Assembly: GCF_017874735.1 (NCBI RefSeq)
Contig: NZ_JAGGLV010000025.1
Span: 1 to 64,000 of the forward strand
Length of the DNA: 64,000 nt
From: Paenibacillus silagei
Lineage (GTDB): Bacteria; Bacillota; Bacilli; Paenibacillales; Paenibacillaceae
Direction: 5' to 3'
Shown here one piece after another: positions 43,731 to 51,929 of this stretch. The position numbers and the translations under genes are program-made. Position 1 is the stretch's first letter, and each line of letters starts with the position of its first letter. Below the pieces are notes generated by a model. It was not told the DNA's origin, ran no database searches, and was given only the letters and a program-made list of their open reading frames with translations.

Positions 43731-44703
43731 CGGTTCCCTTGCTCTTCGCGCTCCGGCGCTTCGGCTTCGGGGCAATCACCGGAATTGGTCCGGTAGCTTC
43801 ATCTACAACCGGAGCGGCGGCTGTATCGGTTGAAGTCCCTGCGGCAGTGGCCTTGGCCGGACGTTTCTTCGCACCGGCGGCTGTCCTTGGCTTAGCCCCG
43901 CTGCCTCCCTTAGCCGGTCCGGGATCGGAAGGAATATGCTGCACAGCCTCGATACTGGCCTGCAGGGCAGCCATCAGATCGATAACATTGTTCTCCTGGC
44001 GGGCCGGAGCAATATGGAACTCTTCGCCTGCAATCTTATGTGTAATCAGATCAAGCATCCGCTGGCGGTAATCATCGGTGTATTTGGCAGGCTCGAACGG
44101 GGTGGACAGCTGTGAGATCAGCAGCTTGGCCATATCCAGCTCTTTGTCGTTCACGCTGCCCGGCTCCGGCAGGCCGGGAACCTGCGATACCGGACGGACC
44201 TCGTCCGGGTAATAGATCGTTTCAATCGCCAAGCAGTCCGCCAGGACGCGGATGGCGGCCAGACTGCTTTTGGAGCGGATGGAGATCTTGGCAATACCGA
44301 TCTTCCCGGTCTGACGCATCGCCTCCATCAGCAAACGGTAAGCATTGGCGCCTGCCTGGTCTGGCGATAAATAGTAGGTCTTCTGGAAATAAATCGGGTC
44401 AATCTCCGTCAAATCCACGAAATCCAGTATGGTGATGCTCTTACTGCTCTCCTCGCTTAGCTGATCCAGCTCCTCCTTGTCGAACAAAACAAACTTGCCC
44501 TTCTCATATTCGTACCCCTTGCCGATCTCCTCCCAGGTGACTTCCTTGTCACAGACAGGACATTTACGTACATAAGACAGCGGACTGCCGCATTCTTTGT
44601 GGATGTAGCGCAGCGAGATGTCTTTATCCTCCGTAGCGGAGAACATCTTGACCGGAACATGCACAAGCCCGAAGCTGATGGCTCCTTTCCAAACGGTATG
44701 CAT
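43723..44703 (-). CDS. ku: Ku, NHEJ DNA-end-binding protein
   Basis: A 326-residue homodimeric ring protein that loads on double-strand ends and recruits ligase. The N-terminus has the Ku signature TVWKGAISFGLVHVPVKMFS. A CxxC pair (RKCPVCDKEV) follows, then the core beta-barrel. The C-terminal tail is Lys/Ala/Pro-rich (KPRTAAGAKKRPAKATAAG), like other bacterial Ku tails that bind DNA. AGGAGG precedes the ATG. It is first of a two-gene operon with the ligase, whose start overlaps its end. It is divergent from a small gene and an SspH-type spore protein gene. Confidence 0.95.
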   Translation of the reverse strand: MHTVWKGAISFGLVHVPVKMFSATEDKDISLRYIHKECGSPLSYVRKCPVCDKEVTWEEIGKGYEYEKGKFVLFDKEELDQLSEESSKSITILDFVDLTEIDPIYFQKTYYLSPDQAGANAYRLLMEAMRQTGKIGIAKISIRSKSSLAAIRVLADCLAIETIYYPDEVRPVSQVPGLPEPGSVNDKELDMAKLLISQLSTPFEPAKYTDDYRQRMLDLITHKIAGEEFHIAPARQENNVIDLMAALQASIEAVQHIPSDPGPAKGGSGAKPRTAAGAKKRPAKATAAGTSTDTAAAPVVDEATGPIPVIAPKPKRRSAKSKGTGA

Positions 44704-44736
44704 GAGAATCGCCTCCTGATGGGATGTGGTATGGCT

Positions 44737-44799
44737 TAGTATGGGGAGGAAGGGCTTTTTCTAGCCGGATGCATGTTTTGAGAGTCATGGGAAAAAATA
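44737..44799. promoter_or_regulatory. Divergent ku/sspH promoter region, possible sigma-G elements
   Basis: On the minus strand CATACTA (44743-44737) is a perfect forespore sigma-G -10, 34 bp from ku, but its -35 is poor. On the plus strand GCATG (44771-44775), 17 bases, then AAAAATA is a weak sigma-G-like pair ahead of the small ORF and sspH. This is suggestive only. Confidence 0.3.
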
Positions 44800-44845
44800 A
44801 ATGCTGCTCAGCTTGCACAGACCCAAAGCGAGAAGAGGAGGCATT

Positions 44846-45025
44846 ATGGACAAGGAGCACTATCACTGGAGCGATGCGTTATCCGAGCAGGATATTCCGG
44901 CTGAGGCGGTCAATTGGGACAATATTATTGCCGATCCGAAGGATGCCGGACTGGACGAGGACGCAGTACTGCTGGATGCTGATGCAACAATCGGGGAGCT
45001 TCCGGTGGAAGATGAAGAGGAATAG
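44846..45025 (+). CDS. Small acidic protein of unknown function
   Basis: A 59-residue, strongly acidic protein (MDKEHYHWSDALSEQDIPAE at the start, a run of Asp and Glu at the end). AGAGGAGG before ATG 44846 gives a good ribosome-binding site. There is no signal, membrane segment or known motif. It lies 14 bp upstream of an H-type spore protein gene and is probably cotranscribed. The low complexity limits homology arguments, but the ribosome-binding site and spacing support a real gene. Confidence 0.7.
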   Translation: MDKEHYHWSDALSEQDIPAEAVNWDNIIADPKDAGLDEDAVLLDADATIGELPVEDEEE

Positions 45026-45039
45026 GGGGCAAGAAAAGA

Positions 45040-45225
45040 ATGGATATAACACGGGCGCAGGATATTTACGCTTCCAAGGACAAGATTGCGGTGCATCTCG
45101 ACGGTGAGCCGGTCTGGATTGAGCATGTAGATTCGGATAACGGTATGGCAACGGTTCAGGTAGGCTCCCGGCCGACGAATACACAGACTGTTGGTGTTGA
45201 GCGGCTGGAGGAACAGAGGAAGTAG
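45040..45225 (+). CDS. sspH: H-type small acid-soluble spore protein
   Basis: A 61-residue protein matching the SspH family: MDITRAQDIYASKDKIAVHL at the start, then VWIEHVDSDNGMATVQ, the family core. H-type SASPs are minor spore-core proteins, made in the forespore. It indicates a sporulating organism. It follows a 59-residue acidic ORF and precedes a hairpin terminator. Confidence 0.9.
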   Translation: MDITRAQDIYASKDKIAVHLDGEPVWIEHVDSDNGMATVQVGSRPTNTQTVGVERLEEQRK

Positions 45226-45276
45226 CGGGTCAGCACAATAAGTCCTGGTAGGTATCCAGGTAAAATACTAATTAGA

Positions 45277-45328
45277 GCAGGCGTTCTCTTGGCGGTGACA
45301 CCATCGCGGGAGTCTCCTGCTTTTTGTG
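45277..45328 (+). terminator. Terminator downstream of sspH
   Basis: AGCAGG and CCTGCT with CTC/GAG pairing form the base of a longer imperfect hairpin, followed by TTTTTGTG. Confidence 0.65.
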
Positions 45329-45459
45329 TGGCCTGACCTCCTACACACGTTATGCTCAGGGCCGGGCGTGGAGCCGTAGCCTCTAATAATAGCTGACACA
45401 GATATTGACGCCGGGCGTGGTGAGCCCTATATTTGGGAGAAGAATTTTGACGAAAAGAG

Positions 45460-46443
45460 ATGATGGAAGTGCGTCCGATATTGCTGGGTGTGTGCTCGGC
45501 GCTGTTTTTTGCGGTGACGTTTGTGCTGAACCGGAGGATGGAGCTTGCGGGAGGAAGCTGGGCGTGGAGCGCCTCGCTGCGGTACTTGTTCACGCTCCCG
45601 CTGCTGCTGGCGATTGTGGCCGGAAGAGGGAGGCTGAAGCCGCTGCTGGCTGCGATGAGAGAACGGCCTGGAGCCTGGCTGCTGTGGGGAACTGTCGGGT
45701 TCGGCTTGTTCTACGCGCCCATCTGCTTCGCCGCTGCCTATGCACCGGGCTGGCTGACGGCTGGAACGTGGCAGATCACGATTATCTCCGGTTCGCTGCT
45801 GGCTCCGTTCTTCGGAGAATGGGTCAGCGGACCGGGAGGACAAGTATACATAAGAGGTAAAATCCCGCTGCGCGGGCTGCTCCTCTCCCTGATTATTCTC
45901 GCCGGAGTAGCGCTGCTGCAAGTGGAGCAGGCGCGGCAGCTTGCCCCATCCCAGGTCCTGCTCGGCATTGTCCCGGTACTTATCGCTTCCTTCGCTTATC
46001 CGCTCGGCAACCGTAAGATGATGGAGCTGTGCGGCGGCCAGCTGGATGTGTTCCAGCGGATTCTTGGCATGACGCTTGCCAGCCTGCCCTTCTGGCTGGC
46101 TGTCGCTCTGTATGGTATGACAGATACAGGCCTGCCCTCCTCCCCGCAAATAGGACAATCAGTCATTGTTGCACTCAGTTCGGGAATTGTGGCTACGGTG
46201 TTGTTTTTCCGGGCTACCGATCTGGTCCGGGATAGCATGAGCAGTCTGGCAGCCGTGGAAGCGACCCAGTCACTGGAGGTGCTGTTCGCCTTGCTGGGGG
46301 AGATGCTCCTGCTGGCCTCGCCGCTGCCATCCCTCCTGTCATGGGCGGGGATTGCGGTCATTATTGGTGGTATGGTGCTGCATAGCCTGTTCTCCCGGCA
46401 TCCGGGGAAGCCTGCGGCGGCTCCGGCGTTCTCAACGGACTGA
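45460..46443 (+). CDS. EamA/EmrE-like DMT-superfamily transporter
   Basis: A 327-residue integral membrane protein with about ten hydrophobic helices in two related halves, of the multidrug-resistance efflux type (PF13536). LLGVCSALFFAVTFVLNRRM opens the first half and YPLGNRKMMELCGGQLDVFQ the second. Adjacent ATGs at 45460 and 45463 are both possible, and the ribosome-binding site is weak. It is a single gene before the tsaE operon. The substrate is unknown. Confidence 0.85.
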   Translation: MMEVRPILLGVCSALFFAVTFVLNRRMELAGGSWAWSASLRYLFTLPLLLAIVAGRGRLKPLLAAMRERPGAWLLWGTVGFGLFYAPICFAAAYAPGWLTAGTWQITIISGSLLAPFFGEWVSGPGGQVYIRGKIPLRGLLLSLIILAGVALLQVEQARQLAPSQVLLGIVPVLIASFAYPLGNRKMMELCGGQLDVFQRILGMTLASLPFWLAVALYGMTDTGLPSSPQIGQSVIVALSSGIVATVLFFRATDLVRDSMSSLAAVEATQSLEVLFALLGEMLLLASPLPSLLSWAGIAVIIGGMVLHSLFSRHPGKPAAAPAFSTD

Positions 46444-46531
46444 CAGGCTGTTGCGGTGCAAGTAGCATACCGATATAATTAAAAGTATTGTTAACTGTTA
46501 AGGGATCTTCAAAAAGGTGGTAGTTGCAGCT

Positions 46532-47023
46532 TTGGACAATAATACACAAACGGTGTTTACAACCCGTTCATTCAGCCTTCAGGATACGGAGGCACTTGCC
46601 GCCGCCATTGCTGCCGCGTCATCGGCGGGGATGGTTATCGGACTTGACGGGGATCTAGGTGCGGGCAAAACAGCGTTCTCGCAGTGCTATGCACGCCATT
46701 TGGGTGTGGAAGGTATTGTAAATAGTCCTACTTTTACCATTATCAAAGAGTATGAAGGACGTCTGCCGCTGTATCATATGGATGTATACCGGATATCGCT
46801 GCAGGAAGCGGACGAGCTGGGACTGGAAGAGTATTTCTACGGTCAGGGTGTGTGTCTGGTGGAATGGAGCCGAATCATTGCTGATCTGATGCCGCCGCGG
46901 CATCTCCATATAGAGCTGAAGACCGCCGGCCCGGATGAACGGGAGATTACGGTGACCGGAATCGGAGAGCCTTACGGCGAAGTGTGCCGGATGCTGATCC
47001 AGAAGTGGGGTAAAGAAACATGA
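46532..47023 (+). CDS. tsaE: tRNA t6A biosynthesis ATPase TsaE
   Basis: A P-loop ATPase of about 163 residues: Walker A GDLGAGKTAFSQ, then NSPTFTIIKEY and YHMDVYR typical of the family. It powers the TsaBD complex that adds threonylcarbamoyl to A37 of ANN-decoding tRNAs. The start is uncertain: AAAGGTGG at 46513-46520 favours TTG 46532, and GTG 46517 would place the start inside that site. It is first of a tightly coupled operon and overlaps tsaB by 4 bp. Confidence 0.93.
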   Translation: MDNNTQTVFTTRSFSLQDTEALAAAIAAASSAGMVIGLDGDLGAGKTAFSQCYARHLGVEGIVNSPTFTIIKEYEGRLPLYHMDVYRISLQEADELGLEEYFYGQGVCLVEWSRIIADLMPPRHLHIELKTAGPDEREITVTGIGEPYGEVCRMLIQKWGKET

Positions 47024-47847
47024 CGAACTCGAATAATGAGCCGCGTAAGCGGTTTTTGGCGCTGGATACATCAACGGCAGTTCTGGGAGTGGCCGTGACT
47101 GGCGGCGGGGAGCTGTTGCATGAGATTAATGCTTCCGGGGAGCGGAACCATTCGGTTCATCTGCTGCCTATTATTGAGCAGGCACTTCAGGCGTCTGCCA
47201 CTACGGCCGAAAGAATCGGCGGAATCTCGGTCGGGATCGGCCCGGGCTCCTATACCGGAACACGGATCGCTGTGACTGCAGCCAAGACGCTGGCCTGGGC
47301 CTGGAACGTACCGGTTACCGGTGTATCCAGCCTGCATGCGCTGGCCTGGGGCGGATACCATGCGGCTTCTGCGCAGCAGAAGCAAGGCTCCATAACGTCC
47401 CCGAACGGCACGGCAGGAACAGACTGGATCATTCCGCTGATCGATGCCCGGCGGGGACAGGCATACACCGCTGTATTCGCCGCGGACGGGGACAAGCCTC
47501 CCCGGCGGCTGGCGCCGGATGCCATCAGGCTGATGGCCGACTGGGTGCAGGAGCTGGCGGTACGGCTGAAGGAAGCCGCAGCTGAGGGCAATCTGCCGGA
47601 CACACTGTGGTTCGTAGGCGAGACGGCGCTGCACGGAAGTGTGGACATGCTGGCTCCGCTGATGGAAGCTGCCAACGTCCAGGCAGTGCCTTATGAGCTG
47701 GAAGGACGCTGGACTGGATTTCTGGCGGAAGCGGGTCTCTACGAAGAGAGTGGAGATTTGCATACGCTGATTCCCAATTATACGCAGCTGTCAGAGGCGG
47801 AGGCGAATTTGCGCCGCAGCAGCGAAGGGAGCCTGAATACACGATGA
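47020..47847 (+). CDS. tsaB: tRNA t6A biosynthesis protein TsaB
   Basis: A 275-residue ASKHA-fold protein: LALDTSTAVLGVAV at the N-terminus and SVGIGPGSYTGTRIAVTAAK near residue 70. It is the scaffold partner of TsaD and lacks the metal site. It is longer than many TsaB proteins, with an insertion around residues 110-170. ATGA overlap with tsaE and 4-bp overlap with rimI show coupling. Confidence 0.94.
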   Translation: MTNSNNEPRKRFLALDTSTAVLGVAVTGGGELLHEINASGERNHSVHLLPIIEQALQASATTAERIGGISVGIGPGSYTGTRIAVTAAKTLAWAWNVPVTGVSSLHALAWGGYHAASAQQKQGSITSPNGTAGTDWIIPLIDARRGQAYTAVFAADGDKPPRRLAPDAIRLMADWVQELAVRLKEAAAEGNLPDTLWFVGETALHGSVDMLAPLMEAANVQAVPYELEGRWTGFLAEAGLYEESGDLHTLIPNYTQLSEAEANLRRSSEGSLNTR

Positions 47848-48368
47848 TCGAACCGGAACGTAGACCAGCTCAGGAGACTGAGCTTGTTTTTCGCCTGATG
47901 CGGCTGGAGGATGTGCCTGCGATTCTTGTGATTGAACGGGAGGCCTTCACCATGCCTTGGACAGAGGAAGCCTTCCGCAACGAGCTGACCCACAATCATT
48001 TTGCAAAATATATGGTAATGGAGCTGGCAGGGCATATTATCGGCTACGCGGGAATGTGGGCGATTGTTGATGAGGCGCATGTTACCAATATTGCACTGCT
48101 GGAGGCATACCGGGGACGTAAATGGGGCGAGCGGCTCCTAGACGAGCTGATGAAGACGGCGGCTTATCTCGGCATGCAGTCGATCACGCTTGAAGTACGG
48201 GTCTCCAATGAGGTGGCCCAGAATTTATACCGCAAAAAAGGCTTCAAGCCTGCGGGTACCCGCAAGGGCTATTATTCGGACAACCGCGAGGATGCGCTCA
48301 TCATGTGGGCCGATCTGCCGGAGTACGGGGAGCAAGCTGTAACGGAAGGAAGCGTGGACTTGAAATGA
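47844..48368 (+). CDS. rimI: Ribosomal protein S18 alanine N-acetyltransferase
   Basis: A 174-residue GNAT acetyltransferase. The acetyl-CoA loop is RGRKWGERLLDELMKTA (about 92-108), and the last core strand has NLYRKKGFKPAGTRKGYY. The N-terminal IEREAFTMPWTEEAFRNEL is the RimI signature. It overlaps tsaB and tsaD by 4 bp each, matching the conserved tsaB-rimI-tsaD order of Bacilli. Confidence 0.92.
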   Translation: MIEPERRPAQETELVFRLMRLEDVPAILVIEREAFTMPWTEEAFRNELTHNHFAKYMVMELAGHIIGYAGMWAIVDEAHVTNIALLEAYRGRKWGERLLDELMKTAAYLGMQSITLEVRVSNEVAQNLYRKKGFKPAGTRKGYYSDNREDALIMWADLPEYGEQAVTEGSVDLK

Positions 48369-49414
48369 AGACAGACACGGGCGCAAGGGAGCCTGTATTG
48401 ATTCTGGCGATTGAAACCAGCTGTGACGAGACCTCTGTAGCTGTAGTGAAGGATGGCTGTGAGGTGTTGTCCAACATCATCTCCAGCCAGATTGAGACCC
48501 ATCGGGCATTCGGAGGTGTGGTGCCTGAAGTGGCCTCCCGCAAGCATGTCGAAGTGATTACGCTGGTTATTGAAGAAGCCTTAAGCGCGGCAGGCGTACG
48601 TCCGCAGGAGCTGACGGCAGTGGCGGTAACGCAGGGTCCGGGACTGGTGGGGGCGCTGCTGGTCGGAGTCGTGGCTGCCAAAAGCCTGGCGCTGGCCTGG
48701 GGCAAGCCGCTCATCGGCACGCATCATATTGCCGGTCATATCTATGCTAACCGGCTGGTCAAGGAATTGAAGTATCCGGGCATGACGCTGGTGGTGTCAG
48801 GGGGGCATACGGAGCTGGTGCATATGGAGCGGGAAGGAGCTTTCCGGATCATCGGGCGCACCCGTGACGATGCCGTCGGCGAAGCGTACGACAAAGTGGC
48901 GCGGGCCCTGGGCTTCCCTTATCCGGGAGGGCCGCATGTGGACAAGCTGGCGCATGAAGCGGAGGAAGCCTTCGCTCTGCCGCGTGTGTGGCTGGAGCCG
49001 GGCTCGTATGACTTCAGCTTCAGCGGTCTGAAGTCTGCGGTGCTGAACGCGGTGAATCAGAGTAAGATGAAGGGGCTTGTGCCGGATGTCGCGGGCATTG
49101 CGCGCGGCTTCCAGGAATCCGTAGTTGAAGTGCTGGTCGAGAAGGCGATCCGTGCCGTCCGTGAATACCACGCGGAGCAGCTTCTGCTCTGCGGAGGGGT
49201 AGCGGCGAACAAGGGGCTGCGCGAAGCCCTGATCCGGCGCTGCGGAATAGAGGGGATTGAGCTGGTTATCCCTCCTCCCGTGTATTGCACGGATAATGCG
49301 GCGATGATTGGTGCCGCAGCTTACGTGAAATGGAGACATGAAGGCGGGATTCCGCTGGATATGGTCGCCGACCCCGGCTATTCGCTGGAGAAATGGTCGG
49401 TATCTGCCTATTGA
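48365..49414 (+). CDS. tsaD: tRNA N6-threonylcarbamoyltransferase TsaD
   Basis: A 349-residue metalloenzyme that transfers the threonylcarbamoyl group to tRNA A37. LAIETSCDETSVAVV opens the ASKHA fold. The Fe-binding motif HHIAGHIYAN supplies two His, and GGVAANKGLR and CTDNAAMIG lie in the C-terminal lobe. The start ATG 48365 overlaps rimI by 4 bp; the longer in-frame extension to 48305 is rejected. A sigma-A promoter for the following leader overlaps its stop codon. Confidence 0.96.
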   Translation: MKTDTGAREPVLILAIETSCDETSVAVVKDGCEVLSNIISSQIETHRAFGGVVPEVASRKHVEVITLVIEEALSAAGVRPQELTAVAVTQGPGLVGALLVGVVAAKSLALAWGKPLIGTHHIAGHIYANRLVKELKYPGMTLVVSGGHTELVHMEREGAFRIIGRTRDDAVGEAYDKVARALGFPYPGGPHVDKLAHEAEEAFALPRVWLEPGSYDFSFSGLKSAVLNAVNQSKMKGLVPDVAGIARGFQESVVEVLVEKAIRAVREYHAEQLLLCGGVAANKGLREALIRRCGIEGIELVIPPPVYCTDNAAMIGAAAYVKWRHEGGIPLDMVADPGYSLEKWSVSAY

Positions 49415-49440
49415 CTTTTGCAGATGCCGCCGGGTATAAT
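49411..49440 (+). promoter_or_regulatory. Sigma-A promoter for the leuA leader
   Basis: TTGACT at 49411-49416, an 18-base spacer and TATAAT at 49435-49440. The -35 overlaps the tsaD stop codon. Transcription would start near 49447, just ahead of the first T-box. Confidence 0.85.
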
Positions 49441-49449
49441 CATTTCAAT

Positions 49450-49832
49450 TCAATCATCTTATATTTGAACAAACGCAATGATCGGAAGCAGTAAGGTCAC
49501 TCCGGGATAAGAGAGCTGCGGGAAGGTGCGACGCAGTCGATGGAGACCTGAACTCGTCCGGGAGCGGAGCGGTGGAAGCAGGGAGCTCTTTGAACAGGAG
49601 CGCTGGCCGGTACAGGATGTAATCCGGCAACCTTAGGTACACCGTTACGGTTAACCTCCGTGAGAGGGTGGTCAGTCAAGGCTTGGCGGAGTGGGAACAT
49701 TCCGGGAACCTTGCAGACATGGAGTGGGTATCGCAGAACAGCTGGAAGGTTAGCGGTTTCGGATATCAACAAGAGTGGTACCGCGACAGTGAACAGCCTG
49801 TCGTCTCTTGAATGAGACGGCAGGCTTTTTTT
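49450..49832 (+). ncRNA. First T-box leader (tandem, probable leucine)
   Basis: A complete T-box riboswitch: AGCAGTAAGG, the AGAGAGCTGCGGG and GGTGCGACGCAG elements of stem I, the T-box core GAGTGGTACCGCG at 49773-49785, and a terminator (GCCTGTCGTCTC with GAGACGGCAGGC, then seven T) ending at 49832. The specifier loop CTGAACTCG suggests codon CTC (49553-49555), leucine. No gene follows before the second T-box, so both leaders act in series on leuA. Confidence 0.92.
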
Positions 49833-49861
49833 GTGCACATTTTGTGAGAAGTTATATAGGA

Positions 49862-50176
49862 ATGACACGCAAGGATCGGGAGCAGTAGACGGCTAAGGTG
49901 AACAGAGAGCTGCGGGGAGGTGCGACGCAGACACCAGAGACCGGCGAATCTCGCCCGTGAGCGGAGCGGCGGAAAGAGCTACAGGTACGCTGCTACGGAT
50001 GTCCCCGTTACCGGACCCTTCAGATCTTTATAGCTTCCGCTATCGGAGCTGGGAGATCTGATCTAAGCTGGACGCAGCCGGGACTTCTGACATCAGGGAG
50101 CCTATGCGTCAAAAAGAGTGGTACCGCGGAGGGCTGACCCCCCGTCTCTTTATAAGAGACGGGGGGTCTTTGTGCT
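49862..50176 (+). ncRNA. Second T-box leader upstream of leuA
   Basis: A second full T-box: GGAGCAGTAGACGG, AGAGAGCTGCGGGGAGG, GGTGCGACGCAG, the T-box core GAGTGGTACCGCGG at 50116-50129, and a strong terminator (GACCCCCCGTCTCT with its complement, 50136-50168). The specifier loop GCGAATCTCG is compatible with CTC (49950-49952), though AUC or UCU cannot be excluded by eye. It lies 52 bp before leuA. No separate promoter is evident. Confidence 0.92.
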
Positions 50177-50227
50177 TTTTAGGAGGCAGCCCTCCATTAG
50201 ATAAACCTAATTTGAGGAGGAATTACA

Positions 50228-51790
50228 ATGATTATTCCGGTAAAGAAACGAATTCAGATTTTTGACACGACGCTGCGTGACGGGGAGCAGGCCCCGGGAG
50301 CCAGTCTTACCCCTGAGCAAAAGATTATTCTGGCCGGCAAGCTGGCGGACCTGAGAGTGGATGTCATGGAGCCGGGATTCCCTGTATCCAGTCCGGGGGA
50401 TTTCGCTGCGGTGGAGACGATCTCCCGTAACATTCAGGGCGTGGAGATCTGCGGCTTCGCACGTGCAGTCAAGGGGGATATCGATGCTGCTGTACGGGCC
50501 ACCCGGGATGCCGCGCGGCGGCGGATTCATCTGTTCATCTCCTCCTCCGACATCCATCTGCGACATCAGCTGCGCATGAGCCGCCCTGAGGTTGTAGCGG
50601 TTGCCAGAGAGATGACGGCTTATGCCCGCCAGTTCTGCGATGTGGTAGAGTTCACTGCAATGGACGCTGCGCGGACGGGCATCGACGATCTGATCGAGAT
50701 GGTCGAGGCGGTGATTGAAGAGGGCGCTTCGATTATCAATCTGCCGGATACGGTAGGTTATGCGCTGCCTCAGGAATACGGAGAGATGTTCCGGCGTGTG
50801 CGGCTTGGGGCCAGGGGCGGAGACAAGGTCATCTACAGCGCCCACTGCCACAACGATCTGGGCCTCGCCGTAGCGAACAGCCTGGCGGCCATTGAAGGCG
50901 GCGCCACACAGATTGAGGTTACGGTCAACGGAGTGGGCGAGCGGACCGGCAACTGTGCGCTGGAGGAGCTGGTCATGGCGCTGGAGACACGCGGAGACTC
51001 TATCGGCGCCGAGACTGGAATCGTGCTGGATAAGCTGTATGACACCTCACGGATGATCAGCGGGGCGATGCATTTCCCGATTGCCTTCAACAAGCCGGTG
51101 GTCGGGCGCAATGCCTTCCAGCATGAATCCGGCATCCATCAGGACGGCCTGCTGAAGGACCGCAGCACCTACGAGATTATGGACCCGGAGCGGCTGGGCA
51201 TCCCGCGCAGCATGATTATCCTCGGCAAGCATTCCGGCAGGCATGCGCTGAAGGACCGCGCTGCGAAGTACGGCATTGCCCTGGATTCGGCGGAGCTGGA
51301 CGCGCTCTACGAATCCTTCAAGGAGACGGCTGACCGCCAGAAGGCTGTCAGCGATGATGAGCTGCTGCGGATGGTCAGCAGCACCACAGGACAGCAGGCG
51401 CAGATCTATGCGCTCGGCGAGGTCCAGGTCCTGGCCGGCAGCGCGCCGCGCCGCGTGGCCGCAGTGACAGTGCGCCATCTGCAGAGCGGCGCAGAGACGA
51501 CCCAGACCAGCACCGGAGACGGTCCGCTGGAAGCAATCATTGCCGCTATAGGGCAAGGGATTGCCGAGGATATCCGCTTCGACGGGCTGGAGCTGCATTC
51601 CCTCGGCAGCGGCGGGAATGCCCAGGCCGAGGCCGCCGTCATGGTGGAGTGGAAGGACACCAAGTTCCGGGGCACGGCCATCCATCACGATATCGTGATG
51701 GCCGCAGGCATTGCTTACATCGCCGCTTGTAATGCGGCACTGCTGTCGGAATCGGAGATGCCCTCTCCCGGCTCGGCGGTGAATAGCTAA
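50228..51790 (+). CDS. leuA: 2-isopropylmalate synthase
   Basis: A 520-residue first enzyme of leucine synthesis, condensing acetyl-CoA with 2-oxoisovalerate. The TIM barrel has FDTTLRDGEQAPGASL and metal-binding SAHCHNDLGLAVANS, with ENGVGERTGN-like NGVGERTGNCALEEL following. The C-terminal LeuA dimer/regulatory domain (about 385-505) gives leucine feedback control. GAGGAGG precedes the ATG. It stands alone without leuBCD or ilv genes. Two T-box leaders control it, and it separates tsaD from the ABC-F gene, neighbours in B. subtilis as I recall. Confidence 0.95.
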   Translation: MIIPVKKRIQIFDTTLRDGEQAPGASLTPEQKIILAGKLADLRVDVMEPGFPVSSPGDFAAVETISRNIQGVEICGFARAVKGDIDAAVRATRDAARRRIHLFISSSDIHLRHQLRMSRPEVVAVAREMTAYARQFCDVVEFTAMDAARTGIDDLIEMVEAVIEEGASIINLPDTVGYALPQEYGEMFRRVRLGARGGDKVIYSAHCHNDLGLAVANSLAAIEGGATQIEVTVNGVGERTGNCALEELVMALETRGDSIGAETGIVLDKLYDTSRMISGAMHFPIAFNKPVVGRNAFQHESGIHQDGLLKDRSTYEIMDPERLGIPRSMIILGKHSGRHALKDRAAKYGIALDSAELDALYESFKETADRQKAVSDDELLRMVSSTTGQQAQIYALGEVQVLAGSAPRRVAAVTVRHLQSGAETTQTSTGDGPLEAIIAAIGQGIAEDIRFDGLELHSLGSGGNAQAEAAVMVEWKDTKFRGTAIHHDIVMAAGIAYIAACNAALLSESEMPSPGSAVNS

Positions 51791-51854
51791 AAAGCTAGAG
51801 ACCCAAGAACAGAGCGAAGTTACCGGCGCGGGTTCAACGCTTTTCAAGGACCGG

Positions 51855-51895
51855 ATGCCTCTGCCATGTCACCGACATCGGCAGGGGCATTTTTG
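51855..51895 (+). terminator. Terminator of leuA
   Basis: ATGCC-CTGCC-ATGTC pairs with GACAT-GGCAG-GGCAT around ACC, with a small bulge, then TTTTTG. It lies just before array C. Confidence 0.85.
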
Positions 51896-51929
51896 CTGTC
51901 AGGGGTGGCAAAGCGGCGTATGGCCGATT

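Noticed and set aside
50207..50851. 214-residue antisense frame over the leuA start
   Set aside because: Shadow of leuA; no family features.
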